The translations under genes were made by a program, and so were the position numbers. Positions 23,336 through 36,054 of a DNA stretch of 64,000 nucleotides are shown piece by piece; positions within the stretch are counted from its first letter, which is position 1, and every line of letters starts with the position of its first letter. The DNA is taken from the NCBI GenBank assembly GCA_023213315.1, contig JAKCPI010007998.1, positions 16,926 through 80,925 of the forward strand. Reading direction: 5' to 3'. The notes under the pieces are model-generated. The model was not told where the DNA came from. It saw nothing but the letters and a program-made list of their open reading frames with translations, and made no database searches. Source of the DNA: Euborellia annulipes. Taxonomy: Eukaryota > Arthropoda > Insecta > Dermaptera > Anisolabididae.

Positions 23336-23750
23336 ATTAGTGTATTTTGTAAAAAGAAGGGAAAAAAATTTATTTTATAATTTTAATGAATGTACCATTT
23401 AGTGATTAATACAATTAGTTTAGGCGTAGAAAGTAGGCTATTGTGGAAAAATTTCCTCCTTTCCTTTTTCTATGATTTTCGTAGTATAAGTTTTTTTATT
23501 TATTTATTTTTTAATAGTCTTTTCGACATCTTTGGCTATAAAGACTTTATACCATTTTATATTAACTTTGACTGGCGCTGAATGTAATTGTCAAAAATCG
23601 TAAATTTTAAAAAATGTCTATCAAAGAACAAAAGAGGGTTTTTATTGACTAAATCCTAGGTAACTATATACTATACTCAGGTATATTCTATCTTAATGAC
23701 TTTATTTTGTTGTTATATAACCTATTGGGAAGTTATGTCTTTGAATACTC
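22770..23750. other. AT-rich stretch with a 29-A run
   Basis: Nothing coding. An A-run covers 23305-23333 and a T-run lies at 23051-23070. The plus frame at 23390-23581 is hydrophobic and without motif. Confidence 0.5.
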
Positions 23751-23756
23751 CATTAT

Positions 23757-23797
23757 AGCCATGAAGATGGTCGCATTGTCGACTGAAATGTCGCTGT
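23757..23797 (+). ncRNA. Hammerhead-like motif, good stem II
   Basis: ATGAAGATGGTCG, a 6-nt loop, CGACTGAAATGTCG. GTCG pairs with CGAC as stem II and GAAA follows. The first box is ATGAAGA rather than CTGAAGA, so the essential C3 is altered and this copy should be inactive. A plus-strand SINE fragment follows at 23885. Confidence 0.3.
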
Positions 23798-23884
23798 GTG
23801 GGTTTGAATATAATGAATAATAGCTGCCTCGCCTTTTTATTCATCCTTATACGATATAGGTTCATTTATTTATTCCATTTCAAA

Positions 23885-24140
23885 AAGATTTAAATAAATA
23901 TACATCGTACTGCCTGGATCCGAACTCACACATCTTGGCTTTTAAGGATATTGACAATTATAACTATCTCTATAAATAATAATACCTGGATCCCCAATTG
24001 ATATATTTACAAATAACGGATATTGTTTAAAGTCTTAAATGGCCTAAATTGCCGAAAAGTCTGGGTGTATGGGTGTGTGAATGCGAGTGTGAATGTGAAT
24101 GGGAAAAAGTGAGAGTGCTTTTTTAAAAAAAAAAAAAAAT
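23885..24140. repeat. Composite SINE fragments (A type), head inverted to tail
   Basis: On the minus strand, GGATCCAGGCAGTACGATG (about 23905-23935) matches the end of the A-type head. On the plus strand, TACCTGGATCCCCAATTG, GGATATTGTTTAAAGTC, TTAAATGGCCTAAATTGCCG and the GTGTGAATG-rich tail (to about 24115) match the A-type tail. An A-run follows at 24127-24139. Confidence 0.6.
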
Positions 24141-24510
24141 CACTATCTCTAATCTCTCAGCTACAAAAGGAAGGCTGAAAATGTTACAAGTTAATAATCA
24201 CTTTCATTATCTATTAAAAATTATTTCTAACTAATCAAGACTGTCGAGAGGGTTGCCTTTTGAAAGGGGGCATCCAAAATAAAGAAGTTCCTGTTTATAA
24301 CATGATCTGATTCGTATTTAAGTATGTATGTTTATTTAATAGAAAGAGTAAAGTTATATTCATTTAATTACTTTTTATTTATTGAATGTGTTTAATTAAC
24401 ATTTAGCTTTGTTTTAATTCGAAAAGCTACGTTTTAAGAATAAGAATAGTTAAAGTTAACATTGTTAACGAGAGAGAGAGATTCCTTATTGATACCAGAC
24501 CCCATTGGCG

Positions 24511-24667
24511 TAGCCAGACTTCTTGTTGGGGGGCCCCCCCCTTTTTGGGGAAAAGGGGGGGGGTTTGAAATATATATATATAGAGAGTATTATTTATTTT
24601 TATAAATAAAAAAAAATTAAATTAATGTAGTGAATGGGGGTGTTAAAAAAAAATCTCCAATGGGATA

Positions 24668-24700
<33 letters not shown>

Positions 24701-24714
24701 ACCACCAGGGAGGG

Positions 24715-24757
<43 letters not shown>

Positions 24758-24770
24758 AGCCATTTGCATA
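24511..24770. mobile_element. Probable hAT-like fragment with extreme G/C homopolymers
   Basis: CATTGGCGTAGCCAGAC with a following G-tract resembles the G-rich ends of the hAT MITEs in this window. The right side is a run of about 39 C (24719-24757), preceded by AT microsatellites. No target duplication was found. The C-run length may be unreliable. Confidence 0.35.
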
Positions 24771-25349
24771 ATGATTAAATGTGTTGACATTTTCAATTAT
24801 GTATAAGTACAAATGAAAAGTAAAGGCAACAAAAATGATTGTTAATCTAAGTTTATAATTAAAATTGATTCATGCCTAATTGATTATGTTTATCAAACGA
24901 AAGACTTAATTCTTCATTAAAATTGATTATTGAACAAGAGAAATTGAAAAACTAAATTATACATCTTTAATTTCTTTTTCTTTTTCAAATTCTTAATAAA
25001 ATATTCATTCAATTAAAATGGTAAGCTGAAATGTTTAGCCATGATTGGGGAAATGTGAATGGACTTAGCACTTCTCGTTAACAATGTCAGGTCTTTGAGA
25101 TTGGTCACCAGGTGACAAATTGAGGAAACAGAGTAACAACACCTGGCTTACGGGTGAGGGAGAAGATCTTAAGGGAACAAGGACACAGAACAATGAAACA
25201 AAAGCTCAATTTGATTTCTGCTGACTTTAGATTAAATAAATACTAATACAGAATACAATTATTCCCAAGTGTATCACTCAATTTAGAATTAATATTGAAT
25301 TTGTAAGCAGATTATTAGAAAAAAATCTTTTTTTAAAGAACCGATAATT

Positions 25350-25782
25350 GAAAAATCTGGTGTGATTAAAGCACAGCACACAACTTTCTCTTATCTTCGG
25401 TGATCGAATGTGCTATAAAACCAAATATTTTTGTGTCGAGATATAAATACAATAGTTGTCCACCTTAGTTACAAATTTGACCAATTTTGTTTCATAGCGC
25501 CACGCTGAGCTACGAAGCTACGAATACTCCAAATCAGTAAAGTGTACTTCAAACAATTTTTACGAAAAATTTTACTGATATACTTTTTAAAGAGCACCTA
25601 AAAAATAGTGATTTATGAATTTTAATCAAAACTGTTAAAGATAATTTTGAGAAAATCGAAAAAAACCGAAAAAGTACATTAGTAAAGTACGAGTACTTTT
25701 TGGGCGATTTTGTTCAAAAAGCCTCTGTCACGTCCTTGGGGAGTACCTAACTTGAATATAAAATTTCAACCTCCTAGACCTC
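25350..25782 (+). repeat. HP-family repeat, 3'-truncated copy
   Basis: The 5' double hairpin is intact in outline (AAAAATCTGGTGTG; ACAACTTTCTCTTATC). It is followed by the middle blocks, AAGTACGAGTACTTT and TATAAAATTTCAACCTCC. The copy stops before the microsatellite and the palindromic end. Confidence 0.7.
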
Positions 25783-25894
25783 TTTAAAAATAATATTTTC
25801 AAAGATTTCTTAAGAATGAACATTTTCAACACTTTATGCACATTTCGACACTGATGTGGCATCATTAGAGGTGATTTAATAACTAACTCACTTA

Positions 25895-26125
25895 TTTATA
25901 CGGTTTAATTCACACAGCTGACATTTCGGTTCTGTGTTTTAACCATCCTCAGAGCTGGCGAAAAGTCATTATGAAAGTTTCATAGTGTCATTGTTGAACA
26001 ATGTATAAAATCCACTATGACACTTTCATAATGACTATTCGCCAGCTCTGAGGATGGTTCAAACATGGAACCGAAACGTCAGATGTGTGAATTAAACGTA
26101 TAAAGAAATAACCTTGGCTGCATCT
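25895..26125. repeat. Foldback with hammerhead-like cores
   Basis: The arms at 25905-26010 and 26015-26115 are inverted copies (ACCATCCTCAGAGCTGGCGAA against TTCGCCAGCTCTGAGGATGG; TTTCATAGTGTCATT against ATGACACTTTCAT). The right arm keeps a complete core on the plus strand; the left arm core is degraded (TTTTCGCC side). Confidence 0.65.
26047..26081 (+). ncRNA. Hammerhead-like motif, perfect 5-bp stem II
   Basis: CTGAGGA, one unpaired T, GGTTC, a 7-nt loop, GAACC, GAAACGTC. The GGTTC/GAACC pairing is perfect and the boxes fit CUGANGA and GAAA. Stem I is only about 2 bp here, and the extra base before stem II departs from the canonical core, so activity is doubtful. Confidence 0.38.
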
Positions 26126-26159
26126 CTCATTTCTGCGCTCTTATTAATAACTCACTTCT

Positions 26160-26475
26160 AATGAGTATCGAAATGGGAATGAAAAAAAAAAAGGAAAAAG
26201 AAAAAAACGAAAAAATGAAAAATATAAGGAAAAAATTAAAAAATAAAGTTAAAAGAAATAAATATCGAAAATTAGGGAAAAATTACCTGGGAAAAAATTA
26301 TTCAATGGGGGTTTTTGGAATTTTTTGAGGGGGCCCCCCCCCCATATCGAGAGGTGTGAATGGGAAAAGTTTAATAAAAAAAAAAAAAAAAAATTATAAA
26401 TATTCGAAAAAAGTAAATAAGAGAAGGGAAAAAAGGAAAATAAAAAAAAAAAATAAAAATATCTATTATAATTGA
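26160..26475. repeat. A-rich low-complexity tract with a G/C patch
   Basis: Long A-rich AAAAAG/AAAAAT stretches are broken by GAGGGGGCCCCCCCCCC at 26328-26343, which resembles the G/C patches of the hAT-like elements. Not coding. Confidence 0.6.
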
Positions 26476-26479
26476 TAGA

Positions 26480-27415
26480 AATTAAATATCTAATGGTTGT
26501 ATAAAATTGAGAATAAGATTTGAATGGTCTCTAGCAATGACTGTTAAAAATGTTCATTTATAATAAATCTGAGAAACAACCTATTGTTTTTAATTTTTCA
26601 ATTATCATTTACCTATAAATAATTTTCCAACTAGAGCCTGCGTTTGTTAGTTTAAATTTAATTAAAGAATAATTTTGGAGATAATAAATTTCTTCCGAAG
26701 ACAAGCCTAAACCGAAAAGTGTCTCATGTGAATACAATAGTGTGTTTCTCAAAAATCCTTCTGTTTTTGAGAGTCCTCTAACGCCATTTATATAAAAAGC
26801 CACTCAACTTAAATAAATATTTTTTCTAAATTTAATTTTTCCCACTCTCTTAATGGACGAAAATGGAGAGAGAGAATGTTAGTAATATCTCGTTTTAAAA
26901 GGGAATTTTTGAAAATTGTGAATAGTCTATAGAAGAGTTGTTCAATTCGCGGTTTCTAGTAATTTAGTAGAAAATTTCTTATTTCCTTAAGTACTATCTT
27001 AATGAGATAGTAAGTTAAGTATAGAAAATAAATGGAATACCATCACTTTTAAAAATAAGATCGTTTGTGAGATACACAAAAAAAATGAAAAATACTGAAC
27101 AGTACTAATCGAAAACGATTATTGGATTTTTAGTTTAAATTTGTAATCAAAAATAAATTTAATTCGTTAATTATCGAATTATCGTATTGAAAACCGATTA
27201 AAATCATTCGTATTCGATTATCGATTTCGAAACCAATCTCTCTATTAAAGGAAAATCTTCTACACCAATAGCCTATCCATTTCCATGGAATTTGAATTAT
27301 TGGATTCTTTGGTCTTTCTTAATGAAATCGTAAAAAAAAAGGTTGGAATAATTTGTTCGTTCCAATAAAAATAAAAGATTAGCCGGATTGTACTTATATT
27401 AAAAGAACTTGGCGT
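26480..27415. other. AT-rich stretch, no gene seen
   Basis: Nothing supportable. The minus frame at 26609-26803 is short and unrecognised. Confidence 0.5.
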
Positions 27416-27420
27416 GTTCC

Positions 27421-27600
27421 ACCACCCCCGTGGCCGAGAGGTTAAAGCAATATTGATAATCTAAAAGCCAAGGGGAGTGGGTTAGGAACTCAGGCAGAGT
27501 GATGAAGAATTTATTTAAATCATTTAGATACCAAATGATATTTTAATAAATAAATATGCCTGAACCTCCTAATATACAATATTTCGCAATTAATTAAATA
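27421..27600 (+). repeat. SINE copy with Leu/Ser-like tRNA head and A-type middle
   Basis: GTGGCCGAGAGGTTAAAGC is a good box A of tRNA-Leu/Ser type. AGGAACTCAGGCAG occupies the box B position but is degraded. The body TTATTTAAATCATTTAGATACC and ATATGCCTGAACCTCC matches the middle of the A-type SINE at 46377. Confidence 0.55.
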
Positions 27601-27715
27601 TCGTTTTAATTCTAAATGTTCTAAGATGCTAAGAGATTTAAAAACCTCCTTGTATCTTATTTTCAAAAGATAATTGCAGAACTACAGTATTACTAATTAC
27701 GTTTTATTCTATAAA

Positions 27716-27790
27716 ATAGGCGTAGCCAGGGAGGGAGGGTTTGGGGGGTTGAAATCCCCCCCCCCCCAGTGGGACCCAAGCCATGATTAG
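27716..27790. mobile_element. hAT-like terminal fragment (G/C-rich)
   Basis: AGGCGTAGCCAGGGAGGG followed by G- and C-tracts matches the left part of the fragment at 24511. No partner end or duplication was found. Confidence 0.3.
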
Positions 27791-28211
27791 ATATTTAAGC
27801 GCTATATATTGAATAATTTGCGCTAGCAATTTTGCATTTTTATTGTATTATAAAAAAAAAGTATTTTCTCTAGTATTACTAATTTTATCAGAAGATTAGT
27901 TAAATCTAACTAATCATGTAAATTGTTGTAATATATTTCCTGTACCAAATTTTTAAAATATATACCGTACTTTGAAAATGTATTTATAGACTTCTTAGAC
28001 TGCCTTATTACTCATTGCTGGAAGGGGTGGGGGAAGCAAATCCTGTTTTGAACCCAAATGGACAAGTTTATTTAAGACCTGGACAATAATACAGAGGCAT
28101 AGATCTCGCTCCTTGATTTAGGGGTCAGGGTATTGAATATTAGCTTTCTAAATTATTATATTATCATTTTAATGGCTGTCAATTAATTTAGAAAAATAGG
28201 GAGGGGATATA

Positions 28212-28455
28212 TGGACCCTGTTATGCAATGGTATGTCAAAGAACAAACATCGAGTTTTGAGAAAATCAACATTAAAGTTTTTTGTTTTCATTGGATTATA
28301 TATAATTTTTGTTGTCACTTGTGCAAGTAACATTAAATATAAATTTTTTTTGGACATATTTCATAAAAAATACTATTAATTTGAAACAATATTCCGTGAT
28401 TAACTCAATTTTGAATTTTTTTGGTCTTTGACACACCATTGCATAACAGGGTCCA
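28212..28455. mobile_element. TA-flanked MITE, 244 bp (pair of 52838-53091)
   Basis: Inverted ends TGGACCCTGTTATGCAATGG and the complement, extending about 35 bp through TGTCAAAGA-C-AAA. TA lies on each side (28210-28211, 28456-28457), consistent with Tc1/mariner-type insertion. The copy at 52838-53091 is highly similar throughout. The minus frame at 28169-28357 is a shadow. Confidence 0.85.
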
Positions 28456-28459
28456 TATA

Positions 28460-30170
28460 GAAGTCGAAAAATAGATCGAACACTGATGCAGATTTTAGAA
28501 GCCTAGCTCCTTTTCTACAAGACAAGGTAATAATAGGTTTTTATTTTATGAAAGAATTAAAAAGCATTATTTTTATCCGATATAAAATAAATATTGATAA
28601 TATATAATAAATATTGATATATAAAAGCCTTTTAGGTAGGAATTAATTATTCATTTTTTGACGTATATTAAATTTATAATTTCATTCTGATAATTTATTG
28701 CCAAAACAAAGAAAACTGATCTTAAGATTTACGTCTTTAGTAAAAATAAATTAATTTCCCAAAAGAATATGAAAATCAATAAAGTTTTTCTTTTTTTCTT
28801 CTGGTTGTAGTAGTATTTTTGATGAAAAATGTTTAACTTAAAATGTTTTCGTTGAGAAATGGATTTCTTTTGAGTTAATTTATGTACTTAATTTATGTAA
28901 ATAAAAAAGGCCTTTTTAAAAAAAAAATTATTAAAAAAAGACTTCTACTGTATATCATTTTATTAGAGATAAAACTTTATGTAAATGAAAATTTATCATT
29001 TTATGGAGATGTGTTAATGTAAAATGATTAATTAGGCCTACTATGAAATTAGGCTTGAAAAGTGAAGATATGAAGATTTGTGGAAAGGTAATCGAGTCAA
29101 TCAAGGAAGATCAAATTTTCTTCTATTTCAATATATTATAAATTTAATGTCCGCTTTCTAGAAAATAAGTTTAGTGAGCCAATAGCTAACAAATGAATTT
29201 ATTCCGTCTTTTTTTTATTAATATAAATAAATAAAATATTAAACTCGTGGGTTCAAACTTTATCATTCCCTAAAATAAACATTCTATATAGAGTAGAGGG
29301 GGGGATTTGTTTGAAAGTTAATCAAAATGAGTCAGTTGACCGTTCAGAAAGTTTGTAATATATAAACTTCTAGTTGATGAATAAATTTTCATAAAATAAC
29401 TTCAACAAACGATTTTTCTAATAAAAAAAATATTCATATTAATACCGGCACCCCTAGGAAACGCCCTTCAGTTATTCTAATGCGTTTTAATTATCTATAT
29501 AAAATATGCATTTATTAGGGTCAAATAATTTTCTCCGCTAATAACTTATTCCTAATCTTCATTTAATCGCCTAGCATTGATTAATGAACATAAAGCTTGC
29601 GCTGAGATATATAGAGTTTCATTTTCTGATTATCACTTAATTTCCTAAAGTTCAATAAAATCAACTCAAACACGAATTTATTGAAATCTAGGTCATGTAA
29701 CATGATCTCCTATAAAAGATAAAAGCAATTTCTTCAAATATTATTTTTCTGTCTTTCACACCTGACTCCTCAGGTTTTTTTTTTTTTTTGTATGAATGGG
29801 AAAAGAGATTAAAAAAATAAATTCTAATCTAAACCGAATGAAAATTTTTAATCTATTTTTTTTTTTTTTATTAAATTTAATATAGGCTTATTTTGAATTA
29901 ATTAAGTAGAGATCCGATGGGCTTTTGAGCACGAAGACACACCCCTCAAACTAAACCCTCTAACTCCTCCTGCTTTCATTTCTAGCTAATGAATTAATTT
30001 TTATTTCTACAGTTCCACAAGGTTCCTTTTATCCAACCCCTTCTGTGCTAGGGAGGAAGTCCTAGTTTGAGGAGTGACATCCTCATGGGCAAACTTGAGA
30101 ATTGTTTACGTTAAATAAATTTCTTCTTAATACCTACAAGCCAGCACTAATTGTTTTGATCTCAGTGTTA
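28460..30170. other. AT-rich stretch, no gene seen
   Basis: Nothing supportable. A possible weak inverted pair (CCCCTCAAACTA near 29943, TAGTTTGAGGAG near 30063) may mark an old small foldback. Confidence 0.45.
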
Positions 30171-30174
30171 AGGC

Positions 30175-30345
30175 AACAATGGTGCAGACTGATAAACAAA
30201 AATCTTCCATTTTTAAAATGAGTTTTAAGTCCTGGTAAGAGAGAAAAGCCACCTAAGATCGTTGCTGTTAAGCAAAGCCAAAGTGCGGCTGAATTACGGT
30301 TGGTTGGCCTTGAAAAACAAGCGTGTGAAACGTCCCCCGGTAGTC
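30175..30345 (+). repeat. Possible 5S-rRNA-like retroposon remnant
   Basis: AGATCGTTGCTGTTAAGCAA followed by GCGGCTGAATTACGGTTGG loosely resembles the internal control region and 3' half of 5S rRNA. Part of it (GCACGGTTGAATTTCG...AAAACAAG) recurs near 56980. It is too diverged to call firmly; a SINE with a 5S-like head is one reading and chance resemblance the other. Confidence 0.18.
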
Positions 30346-30928
30346 ATTGTTATTAATAATATTAAATATTTAACAATCAAACAAAAAAGTAGAAAATTAT
30401 TGATTTTAATAAATTACAAAATCAATTATTAATAATTCTGTTGGCTTGTGTAATTTTGTTTTTATTATAATATCCAAATTGTTGGTTTTTTAGATGCCAG
30501 AAAAAAAAGATATTTTCATTTCTATAGAATATGCGCATGTGAAAATTATTCCTTAAAATGGAAAAAATAAGACTTTAACTTAAAAAAAAAGTAATGAAAT
30601 TTTATATGTATTATATATTCTCATGTCTACAACATTGAGCCTTCTGCATTTCATCTTCTTGAGAATTTATTTTTAAAAACAATTTCCTTTGTTACAATAT
30701 TTAAATATTTATATGAGTCTTGGAATAAAAAAAAGGAATAGAAAATTAAAGGTGGATTTAAAATACAATAAAAACCTAGACAGTCAGAGAAAGAGAATCT
30801 TGAGGAAATTTGTTTTGCTTTATAAATGAGAAATATTTCAAACAGAGAATAAAGAATCAATCATGAAAAGAATATCTAAGACTCTTTTTAAAGTTAGAAA
30901 GCTAATAATCATTAGAACTGACATCTTA

Positions 30929-31306
30929 CTTTCTCTTACCTATATATATCTATTAATATAAATTGATAGAAAGAAAGTATTGCATTTATATAAGAAATTT
31001 GATGTCGAGACGTTGATATAAATACACTTTTTGAGGCCCTCCTGAGTCTAAAAAAGGGGGTCTCGCAAAATCGTCTGTGTTCAAAATAAATCATTTTAAC
31101 TTTAACGATATTCTAATTATGATATATGTGATCCACGCATGTTTATTTATATCATTAGGTACCCAAATGATTTAAATTAAATATCGTACTGCCGGAAACT
31201 GAATATATGTTGACACAAAAAATCTGATATGATAAGCACAGAACATAACTTTAAATTACCGAAGATAAGAGAAAGTTGTGCTACCAATCACACCCGATTT
31301 TTATAA
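30929..31306 (-). repeat. HP-family repeat, minus strand, rearranged
   Basis: It begins with the palindromic end TACTTTCTCTTACC...GAAAGAAAGTA and the complement of the CTCGACATC block. A stretch (about 31080-31205) with SINE-like TACCCAAATGATTTAAAT is inserted or substituted. It ends with the double hairpin (CCGAAGATAAGAGAAAG; CACACCCGATTTTT). Confidence 0.65.
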
Positions 31307-31309
31307 ATA

Positions 31310-33080
31310 TATATACAGTAGTAGATGGAACAAATAGTTATTGGTGAGATTTATATTTTATAATTATATAGCCTAGGTATAAGCTTATTTGATTTTTCTT
31401 CTACCCTTTTGGCGGAGTCGCGTATTATTTAGTGAGATATCAATGACCAAAAACAGAAAATTTATATAATTCATCTATTAATTAAGTCAACAATTCACAA
31501 AACGTATTTCTGTGGAGGTTGAATTGAAAATAATTCGACAATTTTTATTTATATTGTATATTTAGTTGGCTGAATTAAAAACCTTTTATTCGAAGTTTAT
31601 AATCATGTTTGTTGTATTGTGTTTTTTTGATACAATGTTTGAGTATTGTAAAAAGTGTATGGCGGGAGGCTGATTCCAGGTTCCCTGTTGGTCTCTGTCC
31701 AATAGCCAAAATAAAAAAAAAAAAAATCGAACGAAGTTTATTGAAATATTTTCCAACCAGTTAAATACGCTGGTACTGTATATTTTAGGAGGATTATGAA
31801 TTCTTAACCGATGAAAAAGCAGTTAATTACAAATACATTAACGTATAGGTAATTAACTATGTAGCAGAGTAAAAAAATGCCAAACACCAACTAAAAACTT
31901 TACTTTGAGCACTTAATAACAATAAAACACTCTTAGTCAAGTTCACTGTCACACGACGTTTCTGAGACTGTCTGTGCAGGGTGGCACCAAACTTGGGCAG
32001 CGTGGGTTAGTGGTAAAATTTCCCTTCGCGGACAAAATTTTCCCCAATTCAACTTGTGACAAAGTACACCGCTCTCCCCTAGTTAGTTTCTATTTTCTAG
32101 AATTTATTCTTAACACCAGTTTGAAGGCGACTTTTGATAATTTAGTAAAAGCTTATTAATAAAATTAAAAAAATATTGGCTTTTGGAACTTGAGACGACT
32201 TGCTAAATAATTTGTCGGACATTTCAGGCAAGACAGAAAAGCAATGGGAGGAAAAGCGCAAAGGGAAAAACTTTAGCTTTTCATTGTACCTAAATTAACC
32301 CCAGGAGTGAACGTTATTTACCAAAATAACACAACCCTAAAAGTTTATTTTAATGAATTTTTAAAAAAAAGTCTTGTTTTTTTTTCTTTTCTTTAAATTA
32401 GTAATAAAACTAATTTGAAAGTCGATAATTTGTTTTTAATTGAATGTCTGATAAGACCTACCCTTAAAGTAGGGTAAGCTTTAATATTCCAAAGCGGTTA
32501 AAGAGAAAATATTTCCTTTTCTAATTTGAGACTACATACACCTCTCAAATTTGTTCGTTGTACAAAACGATGGAAAAAAAAAACTAAATAGCATCTTCGT
32601 ATTGCTCAAAGGAAAATGGAAGAGAGTGCTTTGAATTCATCTTCTAGTAAAAAAAAAGAGAGGAAAGGTAAAAGACGGTGAAAAGACAGATGCACACACC
32701 ATAAATTTTCTTCCATAAAATGCTTTCTTATGATGAACAGAATTATTGGTCTCAATTTTGAACCCAATAAAACGTTTCATTGATCCTACTGCATGCTGGA
32801 CTAATGATATCAAAAGGTTTTTTGAAGAGGGCTTGATCTGTCAAGGAAGAGAAGTGATAGGAAACCTGGAATCAGATAAAGGGAGGTGGAGATCAATCAT
32901 TGTACAAATATATATGGCGTGTACGGGATATCAAATAAAAACCAATTTAATAAATTTCAGCAATAAATATTATTGTAAATGAGGCTCTCGTTATTGAGTG
33001 ATGTATTATTGACAGAGCCGTCGAAAGTCTGACGAAATTAATCCTAACAGCTAGAGCTAATTCTGAGTTCAATTAACTCA
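31310..33080. other. AT-rich stretch, no clear gene
   Basis: A tRNA-Gly-like half sits at about 31996-32028. The plus frame at 32746-32982 (78 aa) has no recognisable motif. Otherwise nothing supportable. Confidence 0.45.
31996..32050 (+). repeat. tRNA-Gly-like 5' half
   Basis: GCGTGGGTTAGTGGTAAAATT resembles the 5' half and box A of tRNA-Gly. The 3' half lacks a clean box B (CCCAATTCAACTTG). A pseudogene or SINE head fragment is more likely than a functional tRNA. Confidence 0.25.
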
Positions 33081-33095
33081 TCAAAATTGAGGTAA

Positions 33096-33274
33096 AAGCC
33101 CTTAGCCCAGAGGTAGAGCATTGGTTTCTGATACCAAAGGTCAAGTGTTCGCATCCAGTCCCAGGGGACAAATTTTATTTCAATTGAATTGGATACCAAT
33201 CTATTAAAATAAATAGGGATGGGGTCTAAATGGCCTCCGATACCGAAAAAGATCTTAAAACGAATTAAAAAAAA
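33096..33274 (+). repeat. SINE, B type, full length with target duplication
   Basis: The tRNA-like head has box A (TTAGCCCAGAGGTAGAGC) and box B (AGTGTTCGCATCC). Then follow ATTTTATTTCAATTG, GGGTCTAAATGGCCTCCG, ATACCGAAAAAG and an A-run. AAAATTGAGGTAA flanks both sides (33083-33095 and 33275-33287). Structure and duplication show LINE-type retroposition. Confidence 0.85.
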
Positions 33275-33289
33275 AAAATTGAGGTAATG

Positions 33290-34045
33290 AATAGTCTAAT
33301 ATAATATTTTATATATCAATAAATATATAATTTTGTAATGGGCAAAAATTTTGTTTTAATTAATCTTGTTTACTTTTGGTTGAAAGTAAAGTAGTTGAGT
33401 TTTGTTTGTTTAACAAAGTATAAGAGCTATTAAATCTTTTAAGAAATTTTATTTGTGTCAAAATTTAATTATATTTTAGAAGAAAATTTAATAATAATTT
33501 CACTTTGATGTTTTTAATAAGAGAAACGTCAGGGAAATGATTAAAATTTTAAATGTGATAATTTTGGAAAAATTAATTAAGCTTCTGCTTTTTATTTTAT
33601 TTTATTTTTTTTTTTTGAGTAGAAGTTGAAAAAAGTTCAAAACCAGAATCTGTTCTATTCTCAGAGGGCAACTCATAAAGTTCTTCAACTTTTTCTCGAG
33701 GATTTCTGATGAAGTTTTTAAGAGTTGACAGAGAAAAAAAATGATATAAAAGATGTCTCCATGGTGTGCTTGCGACCCACAGGAGCAATTGGAAAATATA
33801 TATATCTTAGAGCGAAATAAATATTTTTCCAGAAAATTCTATAATTAATAATAACTCCTACTCGGTTCTCTCGTCAAACCCCAAGAGCAAAACGATCTCT
33901 GCTAATTTCACTACGTCTATGTAAACGGCAGTAAAATAAATAAACCTCACATCCAAGATTAGAGTTGAAATGAATAATATACCACATTAAATGCAAGAGA
34001 ATAAGTTACTTTAACATCTATACTGTTAATATGATTCCAGAAATT
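33290..34045. other. AT-rich stretch, no gene seen
   Basis: Nothing supportable. The minus frame at 33597-33788 is short and unrecognised. Confidence 0.45.
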
Positions 34046-34048
34046 CGA

Positions 34049-34228
34049 TGGTATGGCGGCTTAATAATAGGCAGTTTAAAAAATATCTTGTTATTCTTAA
34101 ATATACATCTATTTCAATTTTCTTTTTACTTTCTACTCTTAAGATTATTTTATCCAATTTAATTATTAAACTTTCAGATTTAATATATTTTTTAAATCGC
34201 CTGTTATTAGGCCGCCACTTTGGTGTTT
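34049..34228. repeat. Foldback / MITE-like element, ~35-bp inverted ends
   Basis: TGGCGGCTTAATAATAGGC with TTTAAAAAATAT at the left is mirrored by ATATTTTTTAAATCGCCTGT and ATTAGGCCGCCA at the right. The interior is AT-rich. The target duplication is unclear. Confidence 0.6.
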
Positions 34229-34229
34229 A

Positions 34230-36050
34230 GTTGCTGGAAGATAGGCAACCAAAATAACAAACCCACAAGGGGATATATGAGGGAATGAATGTTTAATTTT
34301 TAGGAAGAATTACGAAAGATCCATCAGTGATATACCCAGTATGTTCATGTAGTTTTACTGGTATTTATTTTGACTCTTGGTGGTGCCTAACTTCTAGCAA
34401 CCACAGGAAGAAATCGTATTAATTCCTGCATTCCATATTTTTTTAAAAACATCACAGGATGATTAAATTTAAATAAAAACAGTATTATAAGTCTATGTAT
34501 ATAAATATGATTGAATTTAAATTTCACAAATCAAAATATGAATGGCAAAGATTAAAAAATATAAATTTGATACACTCAACAAATTTTTTTTTTAGCCAAA
34601 CAAAATACCCAAACCTCTGAATTCCATCACATAAAAATATAAATATATTGGTTGTAATTACCTACAAAATAAACGGATAATATACAAATTATTTTTTCTG
34701 GCCGATAGTCAATATGAAAATTAATTAGATAATTTACTGTTTAATAACTAAACTCACTATTTTCATTGATGATATGAACAACAAAATAGAGAATTATGAA
34801 GAAAGTGAAAAAAAAAAAAATATAATACTGGTAACTCAAAAGAGATTTAAATATGTATGGCAGCCAGAAGTGCAAAAATAAAAAGTAAAAGATTATAGGC
34901 CTATTTTATTCGTTATTTCGAGTGCCGGTCATGCTCATCAAAAAGACAAAATAGATACACGAAACGTCCACAAGATTTTATTTTTTCATCTTTAGCTGTC
35001 ACTAAATCCTGACTTTATATAATAATCCAGTCATCAATAACCAATTAACCAAACTCTATTTCTTAAAGTTATTTACTGTATGCCTAATTTCATTAAATAA
35101 AAGTCCAAATGTTCTGATTGAGTAAAACTTTGGAAGAAAATTTTTTTTTTACGTCACCTCGTATAAAAATATAATGTGATAAGTTTCTCCTTTTGATAAA
35201 ATTTAATTTAATAAAAGTATTGTATAAAAAATGGACCTTTTCTAATTCATTTATCAATGATAAAAAAAAAAAAGTGAATGAACTCTGTTGAAATAAATAT
35301 AACTTGAAAATTCGTTTTAGCTTGCTATTAGTATGACGTTGAGAGGAAATTATTCAAAGTTAGCAAGCTAGTACTAATAATGATTTTATTAATCTGTCAA
35401 GGAACCATTTAATAATTTCCTTTATTATAAAGTTTTAGGCTACTTTGCACATCTACAACCTCTCTTAAATTTTCTAGGTAATATAAGATATTAGCCATAT
35501 TTCAAGTTCAAGAAGTTTGAGATAAATTGAAATTTAATCATTTGCATAAGAATAGAAAAGATGGTTCTTTGAACAAAACTTGTTTTATTAGAATTCATAA
35601 AAATCCAAAAAAAAAAAAAAAAGTTATCCTGATAACTTCAACGAAAACAAAGTTTTTCGTTTTTATTATGAAAGCTAAAGCTTTTCTCACAGCCTAATCA
35701 TAAAAGAATAAAGATAAACGTCAAGAAGATCGAGGTTAGTTCGCTTTTAAAACAAATGAGTGGGAGGGAGTGAACTTTGTGGAGGTTCTGTTCCCTCGCA
35801 ATTCTCTGATTTATGGAATCGGAAGGGATATTAAAACTATGTAAATTAGCTCAGCAGTGAGTCATTACCCAGGATCTTAATATGGGTAATAATGTGGCAT
35901 TAACGGTACTAAAAACTTAATTGACGAAAGATTTAAAATATATTTTTAAACTTAAAGTGATGTTACCATTATGCAAATGGCTTCTCATTGTAATTTATTT
36001 TAAAAATTCTATTTATTTCTAAAGTGACCAACAAAGTCACTAATGGTTTT
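34230..36050. other. AT-rich stretch, no gene seen
   Basis: Nothing supportable. A small inverted pair around 35322-35375 (TAGCTTGCTATTAGTA against TAGCAAGCTAGTACTA) is noted. Confidence 0.45.
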
Positions 36051-36054
36051 TTGA